Positions 11,140 to 21,689 of a stretch of DNA of 64,000 nucleotides are shown in pieces. The translations under genes were made by a program, and so were the position numbers. The notes under the pieces are model-generated. The model ran no database searches. It had not been told where the DNA came from and saw nothing but the letters and a program-made list of their open reading frames with translations. Location of the stretch: NCBI GenBank assembly GCA_030407005.1, contig JAUDYN010000013.1:1-64000 (forward strand), read 5' to 3'. This DNA is from Desarmillaria ectypa. Lineage: Eukaryota > Basidiomycota > Agaricomycetes > Agaricales > Physalacriaceae. Every line of letters begins with the position of its first letter. The stretch's first letter is position 1.

Positions 11140-13580
11140 TCAATTTTGGAGGTGCTCGGCACCACTGCATCAGTGGGCCCCACGTATCTGACCACGTTCT
11201 TCTCTTTTCTTGTAGGGCAATCCCTGCTCAGGTGACCCTTTTGGTCGCACCTGAAGCAGTGCCCCTCGGCTCATTGCCGGTCTATGTCCATGGGCTTCCC
11301 CACCCCTCCATATGTCGTCCACTTACCGGTTCCAGCATTGCGACCGGTTCCTCCACTCCCAGCACTCGGCTTTGGAGCCGAGGAACTTGTTGCCCCAGCG
11401 GTGTTCTTGCTGCTGGGTTGCTGTTGCTGGGGATGCGGGCCCTGCTTCTGGCTGTCCCAAGGCGTACTTGTGGTCTGGTCAAAGACCCACTTCTGCTGAT
11501 GCTCTTCATACATCCTTAGGATGCGTTCCTTCCATTCTGGGTATGAGCATGAAATGCTCACACCCATATTCGAGATGAAGGTGGTATACGAGCTAGGCAC
11601 TCCTAGCCGTACCGCCTTCACCATCACGCTGCGCTCTGCCTCATCGGATCTCTGGCCCACCAATTTGGCTTCTTCTTCCAGCTTCTGGAAGTAATGGGAG
11701 GCGGGCTGTGCTCCCATGTGCTTTTCATGGATTTCCTCGATCGCAGGATCTCGGAATTGCCGGGTGACCAGGTCGACGAAGTCGGCCCAGTTGGGGTATC
11801 GGAAGTGGGCAGTGGTGCTGTCGAAGGCATCCCCCACCCAGTATTCGGGTCTTTTGTAGACCCACCAGTCCTTGGCGGCGCCCTCGAAATGGGACGTTGC
11901 GAATAGTACCAGGTGCGACAGCACCTGGAAGTAGTGTCAGAACACTTTGAAATAGGCGATACAATCACCTATGAAGCATTCGATGTCATCATGATCCCCT
12001 TTGAATGGGGCGGGGACCTTGATGAGGGTCGGTTTGATGCCCAAGTATGGGGCATCGGTGGCGGCATTCCCGACTGGGTTTGGGATTGGGTCAGGTGGTC
12101 CCTGACCAGGGGGCGGTCTTGGGATCGAGAATCGATCCGGCCTGTACCCCGGGTAGCCTCTTGGTGGCCCCGGCAGTCTTCCCCTCTCTGGCTCCTTCTC
12201 ATGCTCTTGGACTCAGAGGTAGTCTGCCAATGTCTTGCAGGCGGCATCCTCCTTGTCGAGCTCATTGCACATCTCTGTTATGCGCCGTTCTTTCTCCATC
12301 AGCTCTTCTCGCATTTGCCAACGGGTTTCTTCTTCTTCCATACCTTCTCCTGCCCCTGCAAAGAGAAGGCTACCACCCTGATAGGGGTGGTATCCTTGGT
12401 GACGCGCCCTATGATGAGGGGGTGAGTCGGGAAGTGGTCGTGGGCTTACGACCAGGGTATCCGGTGGATGATCTGGATAGATTTCGTATTGAGGGTGGTG
12501 GTATTCCATCCCTCTGTAATAACCTGTATCATAGGTAAACGTATCGTATTGGGGCTCTTGCCCTTCCTCAATCCTCTCTTGCCACCTCCAGCCTCCATAA
12601 GTGCTGGAGGGTCCTCTCCAGCTCTCGCTGCTCCTGGGGGGTCCAGGGTAGTAACCCTGGAAAATGATCCCCTGCGGAGGGGCGGAAAATTGACCGGTCC
12701 CAGTTTGCCCGGATCCGGTGATTGACGATGTTGGCCCGGTAATTGCTGGGCCCATCGAATGGGACTTGGATGGGGTCTCCCCTGTTAAGGGCGAGCCACT
12801 CATCCATTTCGACCCTGGGTTCATCCCAGAGGTCTCGAGATTTGACGTCCCTTGTTCGAACCTCCCACGCTGCGGTCCGGAATGGACCGAATAATCTCCG
12901 GTCGACCTCGGAGAGGTCAGGCCAGATAAAGTCGTCCCCATCCGCATTGAAGGGGTCATCGGCGGCACTGGGAGCAGACAGGATCAGGGCATTGTCTCCA
13001 ACGATGTCATCATCGGACTCATCATTGGAGATTTCGATGACGGGGAGGGAGGAGAGAGAGATTTCCTCTCCCTCGTCTGGCCACCGCTCACAGCCCCATG
13101 GGCCGTAGGGGTGGTTTTGATCCATGCCGGGATCGTCGCGGTGTCGCAGTCTGGAATGGCCGGACCGGCTACTGTTGTCACTGTTGGGCAATGGGGAATC
13201 TGACCTCCGCTGTGATATGCGGAGGGTGGGGGTTCGAGGACGAGGGGGGGGGCCAGGGTATGGGGGCAGGGGTTCATCATTCGCAGCCCGAATGTCCCTC
13301 GCGTATTCTTCGGCCTCTGTAAGGCCGACTGCTGGTCACTCCAGTGCGACAGTGGGTCATTCCATCCAGTAATGGAGGAGGACTGCTCTCGCGTTATAGG
13401 CGTGAGCAGATTGGGCAATCTGGGCCCGAAGTTCTGTGATCCCCGGAGATGGGGGCCGCGAACTGCTACTCTCCTCGGAGGAGGAGGAAGGGCCGACAAT
13501 GAAGCAGGCCCAGGGGTGAACGAGTGGAACTTCCTCTCATCCTCCCAGTCTTGCGGGGGGTATCCCCCTGGGAAGGTCAT
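11124..13580 (-). pseudogene. gag relic of the younger chromovirus
   Basis: Capsid precursor with the same landmarks as the old copy: start MTFPGGYPPQDWED at 13580; MDEWLALNRGDP near 12800; an E/K/R-rich helix near 12290 (EELMEKERRITEMCNEL); Gag core with FEGAAKDWWVYKRPEYW near 11870 and YFQKLEEEAKLVG near 11680; CCHC zinc knuckle at 11217-11258 (CFRCDQKGHLSRDC); stop TAG at 11124-11126. From 12968 to the end it is one frame with three TGA stops (12213-12215, 11937-11939 and just after 11271); upstream, the open frames change twice, so either indels are present or the 5' part is organised differently. Confidence 0.85.
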
Positions 13581-13770
13581 TGGTGGTGGGTGGGGCGGGG
13601 CAGGGTTCTGGTTCGGGTCGTCGGGGCTGTCTTCTTAGCAGAGCCCAGATTTCTTCCTCGTAAATTAGTACGGCAAGGACTGTGAAAAAAGACAATAGTA
13701 TGGCGCCACCAATGGCGACGCCGAGAGAAACGGTTCGAGGTTCTTTAGAGTTTCTGTCTTCTCCAGACAT
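13537..13770 (-). CDS. ORF0: conserved small membrane protein preceding gag
   Basis: Intact 77-codon ORF in the 5' leader of the younger element. Residues 1-13 are polar (MSGEDRNSKEPRT), residues about 15-36 form one hydrophobic helix (LGVAIGGAILLSFFTVLAVLIY), then EEE and an arginine/proline-rich tail. It overlaps the first 44 nt of the gag frame in a different frame. Decayed versions with the same hydrophobic core are present in three other copies in this window, so the peptide was under some constraint before decay. No known Gag or envelope domain is recognisable. It may be made on its own, or its tail may only reflect overlap with gag. Confidence 0.6.
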   Translation of the reverse strand: MSGEDRNSKEPRTVSLGVAIGGAILLSFFTVLAVLIYEEEIWALLRRQPRRPEPEPCPAPPTTNDLPRGIPPARLGG

Positions 13771-13817
13771 GAAGGAAGTTCTTCTATACGGCTTGTGTAA
13801 TAGAAGTGAAAGGGTAA

Positions 13818-13830
13818 ATCTCTTGTTTTA
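13818..13830 (-). promoter_or_regulatory. Self-complementary primer-binding site, younger copy
   Basis: On the minus strand the 13 nt next to the 5' LTR read taaaacaagagat, the exact reverse complement of the LTR 13-mer atctcttgtttta (plus positions 13974-13986). That 13-mer lies about 30 nt downstream of a TATA box (tatataaa, plus 14013-14020), where the element RNA should begin. The bases differ from those of the old copy but the pairing is kept. Confidence 0.8.
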
Positions 13831-14255
13831 TGTTAGGTGCTGACTTGGACATGTGACTTGGGGCAGTCAGCTGATCTCTCTGGGCCGTTACGCATTCGAA
13901 TGATCACCCAAAATGAGAGATAGAAGCTAAGTAGCCTTTAGTCTTGTGTAGACAAGAAGTATATGGTGTTAATTAAAACAAGAGATAGAGTACAACTGAC
14001 TAGTTTACTCTGTTTATATAGTATTTCTACGGTGTGTATATTTAGGTGAAACACTACGGTCCATGCACAAACGGTGTTGAAGTTGGACGATCTGGGAGGA
14101 TCATAGAACCAATAGAAAGTGTCTGGGGTGACAGACGGTGAGAACGAGGGTAGTAGCCGGCGAATAGCTGGATACGAGTCAGTTTCTGGATTAGATTAGA
14201 TGGATGAGTCATGGATATGACTCGGATAAGATAAGATAATGGAAAAATTGTAACA
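13831..14255 (-). repeat. 5' LTR of the younger chromovirus
   Basis: Begins TGTTAGG and ends TAACA on plus, followed by the CATCA duplication. It carries the TATA box (14013-14020) and the predicted transcript start (about 13986). It keeps CpG at several sites where the other LTR has CpA or TpG. Confidence 0.93.
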
Positions 14256-14260
14256 CATCA

Positions 14261-17200
14261 TTGAAGTACCTGATAAAGAAGATGACATGGCATTTCAAAT
14301 CTGAAAGGCCAAACAATCCAAAACCCCAAAAGCTGAAGTCCTGCCTAACAAGGGGGTAACAAAATCCAAAATCCTGTCAGTCATAAGGGTATCTGATCAT
14401 GTGTGGTACAAACTGTTTGGAGTTGATTGGACTCTATACACTATCTATATCACCAAGAATTTGGCCATCACCAAAGCAGCTCTCTCCACATAGGTTCATC
14501 TCAAACAACTGGGAGAAATCACCAAAGAGCTCATACAAAGCTTACAAACCAAAGAGAGTCAAGCTCAAGAGCGACTCTATGAACTTTGTGAACTGATTCA
14601 ATACATCAGAGGTACCAAGAGTTCTGGACAGGACTTTTTGGTGGATGTATGACTTGTCCTCTGCATGGGAAAGAAGATGCTGATGACCTGAGCATTGTTG
14701 GATAGTGGCTGCACTGGCAGTTCTATCAATCAAAGTTATATTCAAGAACACCAATTGGACATCCAAAGAGCCACTGCAATCCCCATCTATAATGCTGATG
14801 GAACTTATAACAAGGCAGGCAACATCACTGAATTCATGGAAATTCGAATGATCATCAGAGACCACATCAAACGAATTGACCTTGCAGTCATGGACCTAGG
14901 ATCCAAAATGGTATATTTGGGTCATGACTGGCTTAAACATCATAATCCATTAATCAATTGGAAAACAGTTTGGATGTTGTCAATGTGTCAAAAGCCTATT
15001 CTCTCTTCCTGATGTAGATGATGAAGAATGATGGGATGAAGAACTGGAAGAAGGTGAAAGTATTCTTGCAATTGACATGCAAGAAGAACTCATATTATGG
15101 ACAGTACATCATGCCAATGAATTGGCAGCAGCCACAAATATGGAAAAGGTGAAGAAGACTTTTGAGAAACTAGTACCTCCTCATTATCAAAGCTTTAGAG
15201 ATTTATTCTTGGAAGAAAGCTTCAATGAACTCTCCAAATGAAAACCTTGGGATCATGCCATTGAGCTGATACCCAATGCCAAATCGACATTAGACTGTAA
15301 AGTCTATCTGCTCAATCACAACAAACAAGCTAGATAAATTCCTTGACAAAAACCTCAACTTCAGATGCATTCACCCCTTGAAATCTCCATTTGCATCTCC
15401 CTTCTTCTTTATCAAAAAGAAGGATGGATCTCTATGTCCTGTTCAGGACTATCAAAAATTAAATGAAATGACAATCAAGAATTGTTATCCCCTTCCTCTA
15501 ATTTTGGAACTTATTGACAAACTTCATGGAGCCAAATACTTCTCCAAATTGGACATTCGATGGGGATATAACAATGTACACATCAGAGATGGAGACAAAG
15601 AAAAAGCCACATTTAGAACCAACTGGAGACTTTTCAAACCTATGGTTATGTTCTTCAGACTCACTAACTTACCAGCTATGTTTCAGTGGATGATGAATGA
15701 TATTTTCAAAGATCTCATCATCAGGGGAAAAGTAACCATATACCTCGATGACATCCTCATCTTCACAAAATCCCTCTCTGAACATCAAATCATCATATGC
15801 TAGGTTCTCCAATGCCTACAAGAAAATAAACTATTTCTCAAGGCAGAGAAATGCGAATTTGAGGTACTCAAAACCGAGTATTTGAGAGTCATCATCAGTG
15901 AGGATGCTATCCACATGGACCTGGTCAAAGTTGCTGGAATAGCAGAATGGCCAGTTCTGACAAAAAAGAAAGAACTCCAATCTTTCTTGGGATTCATGAA
16001 CTTTTATTGCAAATTCATATGCAACTATTCCAAAATCATCTGATCCCTGACACAGCTAACTGGAAAGGTAGACTGGACCTGGGGTCCAGAACAAAAACAA
16101 GCATTCACTCAGCTTAAAAACCTGATGATGACAAATATGGTCCTTACTATCCTATCTGATGAAGGGAAATTCCAAGTAGAAGCGGACTTGAGCAACAGGG
16201 CTATAGGCACCATTCTGAGTCAAGAACAGAATAGCAAATGGCAACCAGTCACATTCATGTCCAAAGCCCTAACCATTACTGAACAAAACTATAAAGTCTA
16301 TGATAAAGAGTTACTAGCAATCATGTTGGCCCTAAAGGAATGGCATCACTACCTGATGGGTGCCAAGGAGAAAATTGAAATCTGGACGGACCATCAGAAC
16401 CTCCAGTATTTCTGAAAACCACAGAAGCTGAATCAGAGACAAGCCCAATGGGTCACTGAACTAGCCAAATATCACTTTGTCCTACAACACAAGGCCAGTG
16501 TTGCTAACAAAAAGGCTGACCTACTCAGCTGGTGTGATGACCATAACCAAGGAAAGGAAGACAATCAAGATGTGATCATTCTTTCTCCTGAGCACTTCTA
16601 GGTGCTCATGTTGCCCACCTATAATGAGCAAATCACATGTATAAGAGACACAACCCAACAAAGAACACAATGGGACCAAGGGATTGAGAAATCCCTTAAC
16701 CACAAAAGAGGAATCATGCAGAAGGACAAGATGCTGTGGTATGATGGATGCATCTATATTCTAAAGGACAAGATACTCCAAGGCAACATCATTGCCGAAC
16801 ATCATGACCATATCATGGTGGGACACCCTGGCATTGCAAAAACCAGAGAACTAATATTATGAGAATATTGGTGGCCCAAGATGAAGAAGGACATGGAGAT
16901 CTACATCAAAGGATGTGAAACATGTCAAAGAACAAAGAGTGACACTCAAGCCAAAGCTGCCCCTCTTCATCCAAACACCATTCTGGAAATCCCCTGGACC
17001 CATATCTCAGTTGATATGGTAACAGGTCTACCAGAATCCGATGGATATGATGCTCTACTCATTATCATAGACCATTTCTCCAAGAATATCCTGTTGATTC
17101 CTTGTCATGAAGAGCTATCTGCAGAAGAATGGGCCTGTATACTTCAAGACCATGTTTATGCAAAACACAGGATGCCTCAAGTCATGATTTTGGACCAAGG

Positions 17201-18304
17201 ACCTCAGTTTGTATCCTCATTCATGAAGAAACTTTATTGGATGCTAAATATCACCCAAAATGCATCCACAGCATATCATCCCCAGACCAATGGACAAACA
17301 GAACAGGCAAATCAGGAGGTCAAAAAAACCTCCAGATTTTTGTTAACCATCACCAAACAGATTGGGTGGAATGGTTACCACTCACCAAATTCACCCATAA
17401 CAACCAAATACACTCAGCCATGGGAAAAAGTCCATTCATGACTCTATATGGCAGAAATCCTTGACTCATTCCAGAATCCATGCAAAAAACAGTATTTGCA
17501 AACCCAGCCACAATGGAATTCACTGAAACCATGGCACATGTTCACAAGGAAGTCCATGATGCATTAGAAAAGGCAGCAGTGCAAATGAAGGCACAATATG
17601 ATAAGAAAAAACAGCCAATGAGGGAATATCAAGTTGGCAACAAGGTTTGGCTTGACACAGCTAACCTTTATCTTCCACAACCAAAGAAAAAACTCGATGA
17701 CAAACAAACAGGACCATTTGAAATCATCAAAAAAGCAGGTGTGACAGCATACAAGCTCAAACTACTGCCCCATTAGAAGATACACCCATGTTTCAATGAA
17801 AAATTGTTAACCCCATATGTTATATCCTCATTTTCCAATCAACAACAATCACCACCTCCTTCTCCTGACCTTGTCGATGGTCAAGAGGAATACAAAGTTG
17901 AAAAAGTATTGGATTCATGAACTCATCAAGTATGATCCAAAAAGGGACAAGCATCAAAGACAGTCATGGACTACCTGGTTAAATGGAAAGGATGGACAAG
18001 AGAACATAACTCTTGGGTACAGGAAACTGAGATGGCTAATGCTAAAGAAGTGATTGTAGCATACAAGGCAAACATTAACTGTGCCATATGAAGTACCAGA
18101 ATCATAACCAAGGAAAAGGCAGTGGTCAAGATACTAGACCATGAATATTCCAAGAATGGTGATGCCACATATCTAGCTCAACACAAGGATGGACTTAAAA
18201 AATAGATCATCAACCCAGACAAAAATGTATGAAAATGCTTGATCAATCAATACTGGATTAATCAAGCAAAGGCACAACTTGAAACCCCTAAAGAAGAACC
18301 TTAG
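14261..18304 (+). pseudogene. pol relic of the old chromovirus copy, right part
   Basis: Continues the linker interrupted at 5883. Landmarks: protease LLDSGCTGSS near 14700; reverse transcriptase about 15380-15800 with YLDDILIFTKS; RNase H about 16125-16420 (TDHQNLQYF); integrase about 16800-17450 with GCETCQRTK and SVDMVTGLPESD; chromodomain remnant about 17880-18030; terminal stop TAG 18302-18304, matching the end of the younger pol. Frames are broken many times, CpG is nearly absent, and stops TAG, TGA and TAA all occur. Confidence 0.9.
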
Positions 18305-18336
18305 CAGTTGGGATGACTGCTTTAACAATGGAGTAA

Positions 18337-18732
18337 TATTATGATTTTTCCATTATCTCATCACATTCAGTGTTATCATGCTTATGCATCATATCTGCAT
18401 CATCTGAAAACCCTGATATTCAGCCATATCAACCCTCTCACATTCCATCTATTCTAATAGCCTCACCATGGTTGGACTATTGTCACATGACTCTTATGGT
18501 TTCATGCATGTATACCATCATTTCACCTATTATTAGCATCACACATTTTGTATATAAAGTAGAGTAGTTGCAGTACATACTCTCTATCTTTTGACTAAAT
18601 TCAATCTATACACCTTCTTCTACACTTCTCTGAAGACTAGCTGTCCTTTTACTTACAGGTGATTGTCTGAATATGAGACAGCCCAAGAGTGATGCAAAGT
18701 CCCAAGATCATGTGTTAGGCAGGGCCCTAACA
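18337..18732 (+). repeat. 3' LTR of the old chromovirus copy
   Basis: Same length as 1835-2230 and aligned end to end. It is preceded by a decayed polypurine tract (aacaatggagtaa) and followed by the CTGTC duplication. Confidence 0.9.
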
Positions 18733-18737
18733 CTGTC

Positions 18738-19384
18738 ACTAGGACCTACACTCTATTTTTACTTTCTTTCTGTTATTCTTATGAGCTACACTTGTGGTTG
18801 AACTGACTCTTCCATATCAATCAAAGGAACTCTGCCTCCTAACCCCATATCTATCTACTCCACCACTATGTTGCCATCCAGCCTCACAGAAGTGTCTTCA
18901 CCATGCTCTGACCTGTACCCCAACCTGAAATAGAGTCAGACTCAAATAATCCTTGAATCACTGAGAATGATATCAGCAAAGAAGAGTGATGCCTCATCCT
19001 CCAAGAATGCCCTAGAGACCCAATCCCAGAAGTCCTACAAACTGAGTCTGGAGATAGCAATATCCCAAGCTGCTTTAGATTAGGCCTCCAGGCCTGAGAT
19101 TCAATCATTCCCTCATCACCTAGTACACCCATTATACATCTCTCTAGTGATAATAAGTCTGAATCCTATCATCCCCACTCCTCTACTAAATCTAAGTACA
19201 TGGCCTTCAATGCCTATGACACCAGCCATGTTCTTGATAGCTAACCTGACTCTCCTACTCTTGAATATGGCAACACCCATAAAGTGGCCTGAGCCATACA
19301 TGAATATAACCAACAACAGATGGAGAGACAATTCTCCTCCAAGGTCACCCCATTCATTGAACCTCTCTTTCAGAGACACACAAT
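18738..19384 (+). mobile_element. Internal fragment of the 1260-type element
   Basis: After the CTGTC duplication this segment should continue the element that begins with the LTR at 1260. A hydrophobic stretch near 18745-18790 is compatible with an ORF0 relic; the rest is stop-rich and only inferred to be the gag region. It ends where another LTR starts in opposite orientation. Confidence 0.4.
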
Positions 19385-19818
19385 TGTTAGACCCAATCTT
19401 TCATATGATTCTTTGGATGCACTAACTCCCAGGACTGTCTCACATTCAGACAATCATCTAAGGAGGTGCAGCTGTAGTCTTTGGGATCTAAGGAAGAGAG
19501 GCTAAGGTCTTAGCCAAGTTCTTAGAGTGAAGAATTAGCATGAATAAACTTTAGCTCAAAGCTGGGGTTATACAACAAGAGCTACCCTACTTATATATGA
19601 AAACTAAGAGTCCTAATGCAGATACAGTAGTATGTAGTCCATGTGTGAAACAATAAGAAACATCTGTTGGGTGAGCAACCATCATGAGCTATAGTACAAT
19701 TGCTGAAGTTATTCAATATGGGCAAGGCAATGGTAACATGGTGATGATGGGGATGGTAATGGTGTTTGCTTAAGATAAGATAGATGCCAGAGATAAGATA
19801 AGTGGAAAAATCATAACA
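19385..19818 (-). repeat. LTR, minus orientation (3' LTR of a truncated element)
   Basis: Begins TGTTAGACCC and ends TCATAACA (434 bp). It contains tttagctcaaagct, the inverted self-priming motif of the 1260-type LTR. To its right is the 3' end of a pol relic on the minus strand, so it is the 3' LTR of a minus-strand element. Confidence 0.7.
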
Positions 19819-20364
19819 TCACCTCCTCATTAAGATAGTCATCCTGACTGTCAAGATTCCTCTTCAGGGGAATCATACTGAGAGGTGACTTGTTTGGCCT
19901 AGTACTCATTGAGTAGAGTCTTTCAATGAGTTTTATCTGGGTTCTTAATCCATTTCTGAATTCCATCTTCTCATTGTGCAAGGTATGTAATGTCTCCATT
20001 TTTCAAGTATTCATGGTCAAAGATTGTGGAGACAGCCCTCTGGTTGGTTATGATTTTGGCCATGTCTAGTCTTTGTGTGCATCATACTTTTGTCTCATAT
20101 TCCTTGATGATGTCCTGTGCATTTCCCATTTCTGTGTCTCTGACCCAGGAGTTGTGTTCCCAGGTCCATCCTGTCCATTTGACCAAGTAGTCAGTCATGA
20201 TCTTGGAGCACTATCCCTTTTTGGTGTGTACTCAGTGAGTTCATGAGTCAAGCACTTCTTTGATTTTGTACTCTTCTTGACCATCAATGAGGTTGGAGGA
20301 AGGAGGGGGGACAGTGGTGGTTGTTATTGATTTGAGAAGGCAGGAGCAGTATGCAGTGTCAATA
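19819..20364 (-). pseudogene. 3' end of pol (integrase tail and chromodomain) relic
   Basis: Aligns with 6341-6835 of the younger element on the same strand: the chromodomain end (a WTWEHNSWV-like stretch near 20150), the following tail and the chromodomain start near 20275. It is cut at 20365 by the LTR of another element. Confidence 0.65.
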
Positions 20365-20748
20365 TGTTATGATTTTTCCATTTTTTGCCCTTATCACTTA
20401 TCTTATCACTATCTATCACATCTTATCCATCACTCATTCATGAGATCACCACACTCCCCACTAATTATAAGTCACCTCACTATAATCATCTGACTACCAC
20501 ACTCCTTTATCACTATTCACACACTGAATACTCATGGATGGATCTATATTTAGCCTTTCACTTTGCATATATAAGTAGTGTAGCTTTTGCTGTATATTCT
20601 CTATCTTTCAACTAAAGTTTATTTTATACCATATATCCTCCACAATCAATCACAAGACTATAGCCATAGCCCAAGGGTGACTGTCTAAACATGAGACAGC
20701 CTAAGGGATTACATATGTCTACAGATCATGTGGACTGTGGGTCTAATA
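20365..20748 (+). repeat. 5' LTR of a truncated plus-strand element
   Basis: Begins TGTTATGATTTTTCC and ends TCTAATA (384 bp), with tatataag near 20568. The 13-mer atctttcaactaa (20603-20615) is matched by an exact reverse complement, ttagttgaaagat, at 20750-20762 just inside the element. This is a third sequence variant of the same self-priming pairing. Confidence 0.75.
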
Positions 20749-20812
20749 ATTAGTTGAAAGATTCACCTCTGTCTCTTCACTGCCAGCTGCAAAGAAACAA
20801 CTTGCATGACAA

Positions 20813-21255
20813 ATGAACCCTGACAACAACAAACTATTGTCTTTAGCACCACCATCAGCAGCACTTTCCTACTCATGTTCTTCACTGCACTCATATTCTT
20901 GATGTGGAGAGAACAAATTTGCAACTATCTACACCAATGACAGATCCTATGACCACAAAGACTCTCTCTGTTTCCCATTTATTATGTCCTTCCCTAGAGA
21001 CCAGCCCCCACAAGTTTGGCATCCTCTCAGGAGGAAGGCCTCTCTCACCATCATATCATCTTTATCCCCCAGTCCTCTGACAAATTCTCAATGTGCTGGG
21101 AAACTGGGACCAACCAACCCTCCCAGCACACAAGGCTGGAATGACCCTCCACTATGGAGGAATATGCATGGGACCTATGGGTTAGGTTCCAAACTCCCAG
21201 TGAGTCATCTCTCTCCTATGTGCCTGCCCATCTAGCTAGTGCATGGGTATGATAT
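20813..21255 (+). pseudogene. ORF0 and gag start of a truncated element
   Basis: ATG 20813 opens MTNEP, a TGA, then a hydrophobic run with FLLMFFTALIFLMW and a basic end, equivalent to ORF0. ATG 20984 opens MSFPRDQPPQVWH, equivalent to the start of gag, and reads to a stop at 21235. The element is cut at 21256 by an inverted LTR; the rest is missing. Confidence 0.6.
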
Positions 21256-21620
21256 TGTTATGGCCCTGTCTAACATGTGACTTGGGATGTAAGCTTCTCT
21301 CTAGGCTGTCTCACATTCAGACAATCACCCATTAATGAGAGGTTGGCTAAGTCTTTAGTGCAGTGTAGTAGAAGGTGTATGAATGTAATTTAGTCAAAAG
21401 GTAGAGTACAATAGTGAAAACTACTCTACTTATATACTGAAAGTATGGTGTTTATTAATAGATGAAATAGTATGGTTCATGAGAGAACAGCATTGAAGTC
21501 AGATGGATCATAGACCAATGAGAGTAAACGAGGGTACTAGTGGATGAGAACTGGGGTGGTTGTCAGTGAATGTGTCAATTCTGACTGAGATAAGATGCAT
21601 GGTGATGTGCTTGGTAATGG
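21256..21620 (-). repeat. LTR, minus orientation, truncated
   Basis: Begins TGTTATGGCCC and carries aatttagtcaaaaggtagag (the family's self-priming motif) and a TATA-like stretch near 21435. Similarity to the related LTRs fades near 21600, and the expected TAACA end is not found. The end coordinate is approximate. Confidence 0.55.
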
Positions 21621-21689
21621 CGAGTGACAAAAGAATTAGGGAATGGCAATGAACACCAATCACACTAAACCTCTTACTACTCTACACTT

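Larger units (their letters stand above)
5884..14255 (-). mobile_element. Younger Ty3/Gypsy chromovirus (minus strand), Tf1/sushi type, inactivated
   Basis: Two 425-bp LTRs (5884-6308 and 13831-14255) bound an 8372-bp element with a perfect CATCA target duplication (5879-5883, 14256-14260). On the minus strand the order is LTR, PBS, ORF0, gag, frameshift signal, protease, reverse transcriptase, RNase H, integrase, chromodomain, polypurine tract, LTR. The LTRs differ at 13 of 425 positions, 12 of them at CpG-derived sites. The coding frames contain several TGA stops and at least one frameshift, so the copy is dead, but it still holds many CpGs and is clearly younger than its host element. Confidence 0.95.
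1835..18732 (+). mobile_element. Old full-length Ty3/Gypsy chromovirus (plus strand), split by a younger relative
   Basis: Two 396-bp LTRs (1835-2230, 18337-18732) flank ORF0, gag and pol relics in the order expected for a plus-strand Gypsy element. The 5-bp target duplication CTGTC is intact (1830-1834 and 18733-18737). Without the nested 8.4-kb insertion (5884-14255 plus one CATCA) the element is about 8.5 kb. Nearly all CpGs are gone, the frames hold many stops and indels, and the right LTR begins TATTATG instead of TGTTATG. It cannot be functional. Confidence 0.9.

Noticed and set aside
6341..13770. TGA read as an amino acid (altered code) because most internal stops of the young copy are TGA
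   Set aside because: Host genes here use TGA as a normal stop (for example the transporter at 52231-52233), and CGA to TGA decay explains several of them.
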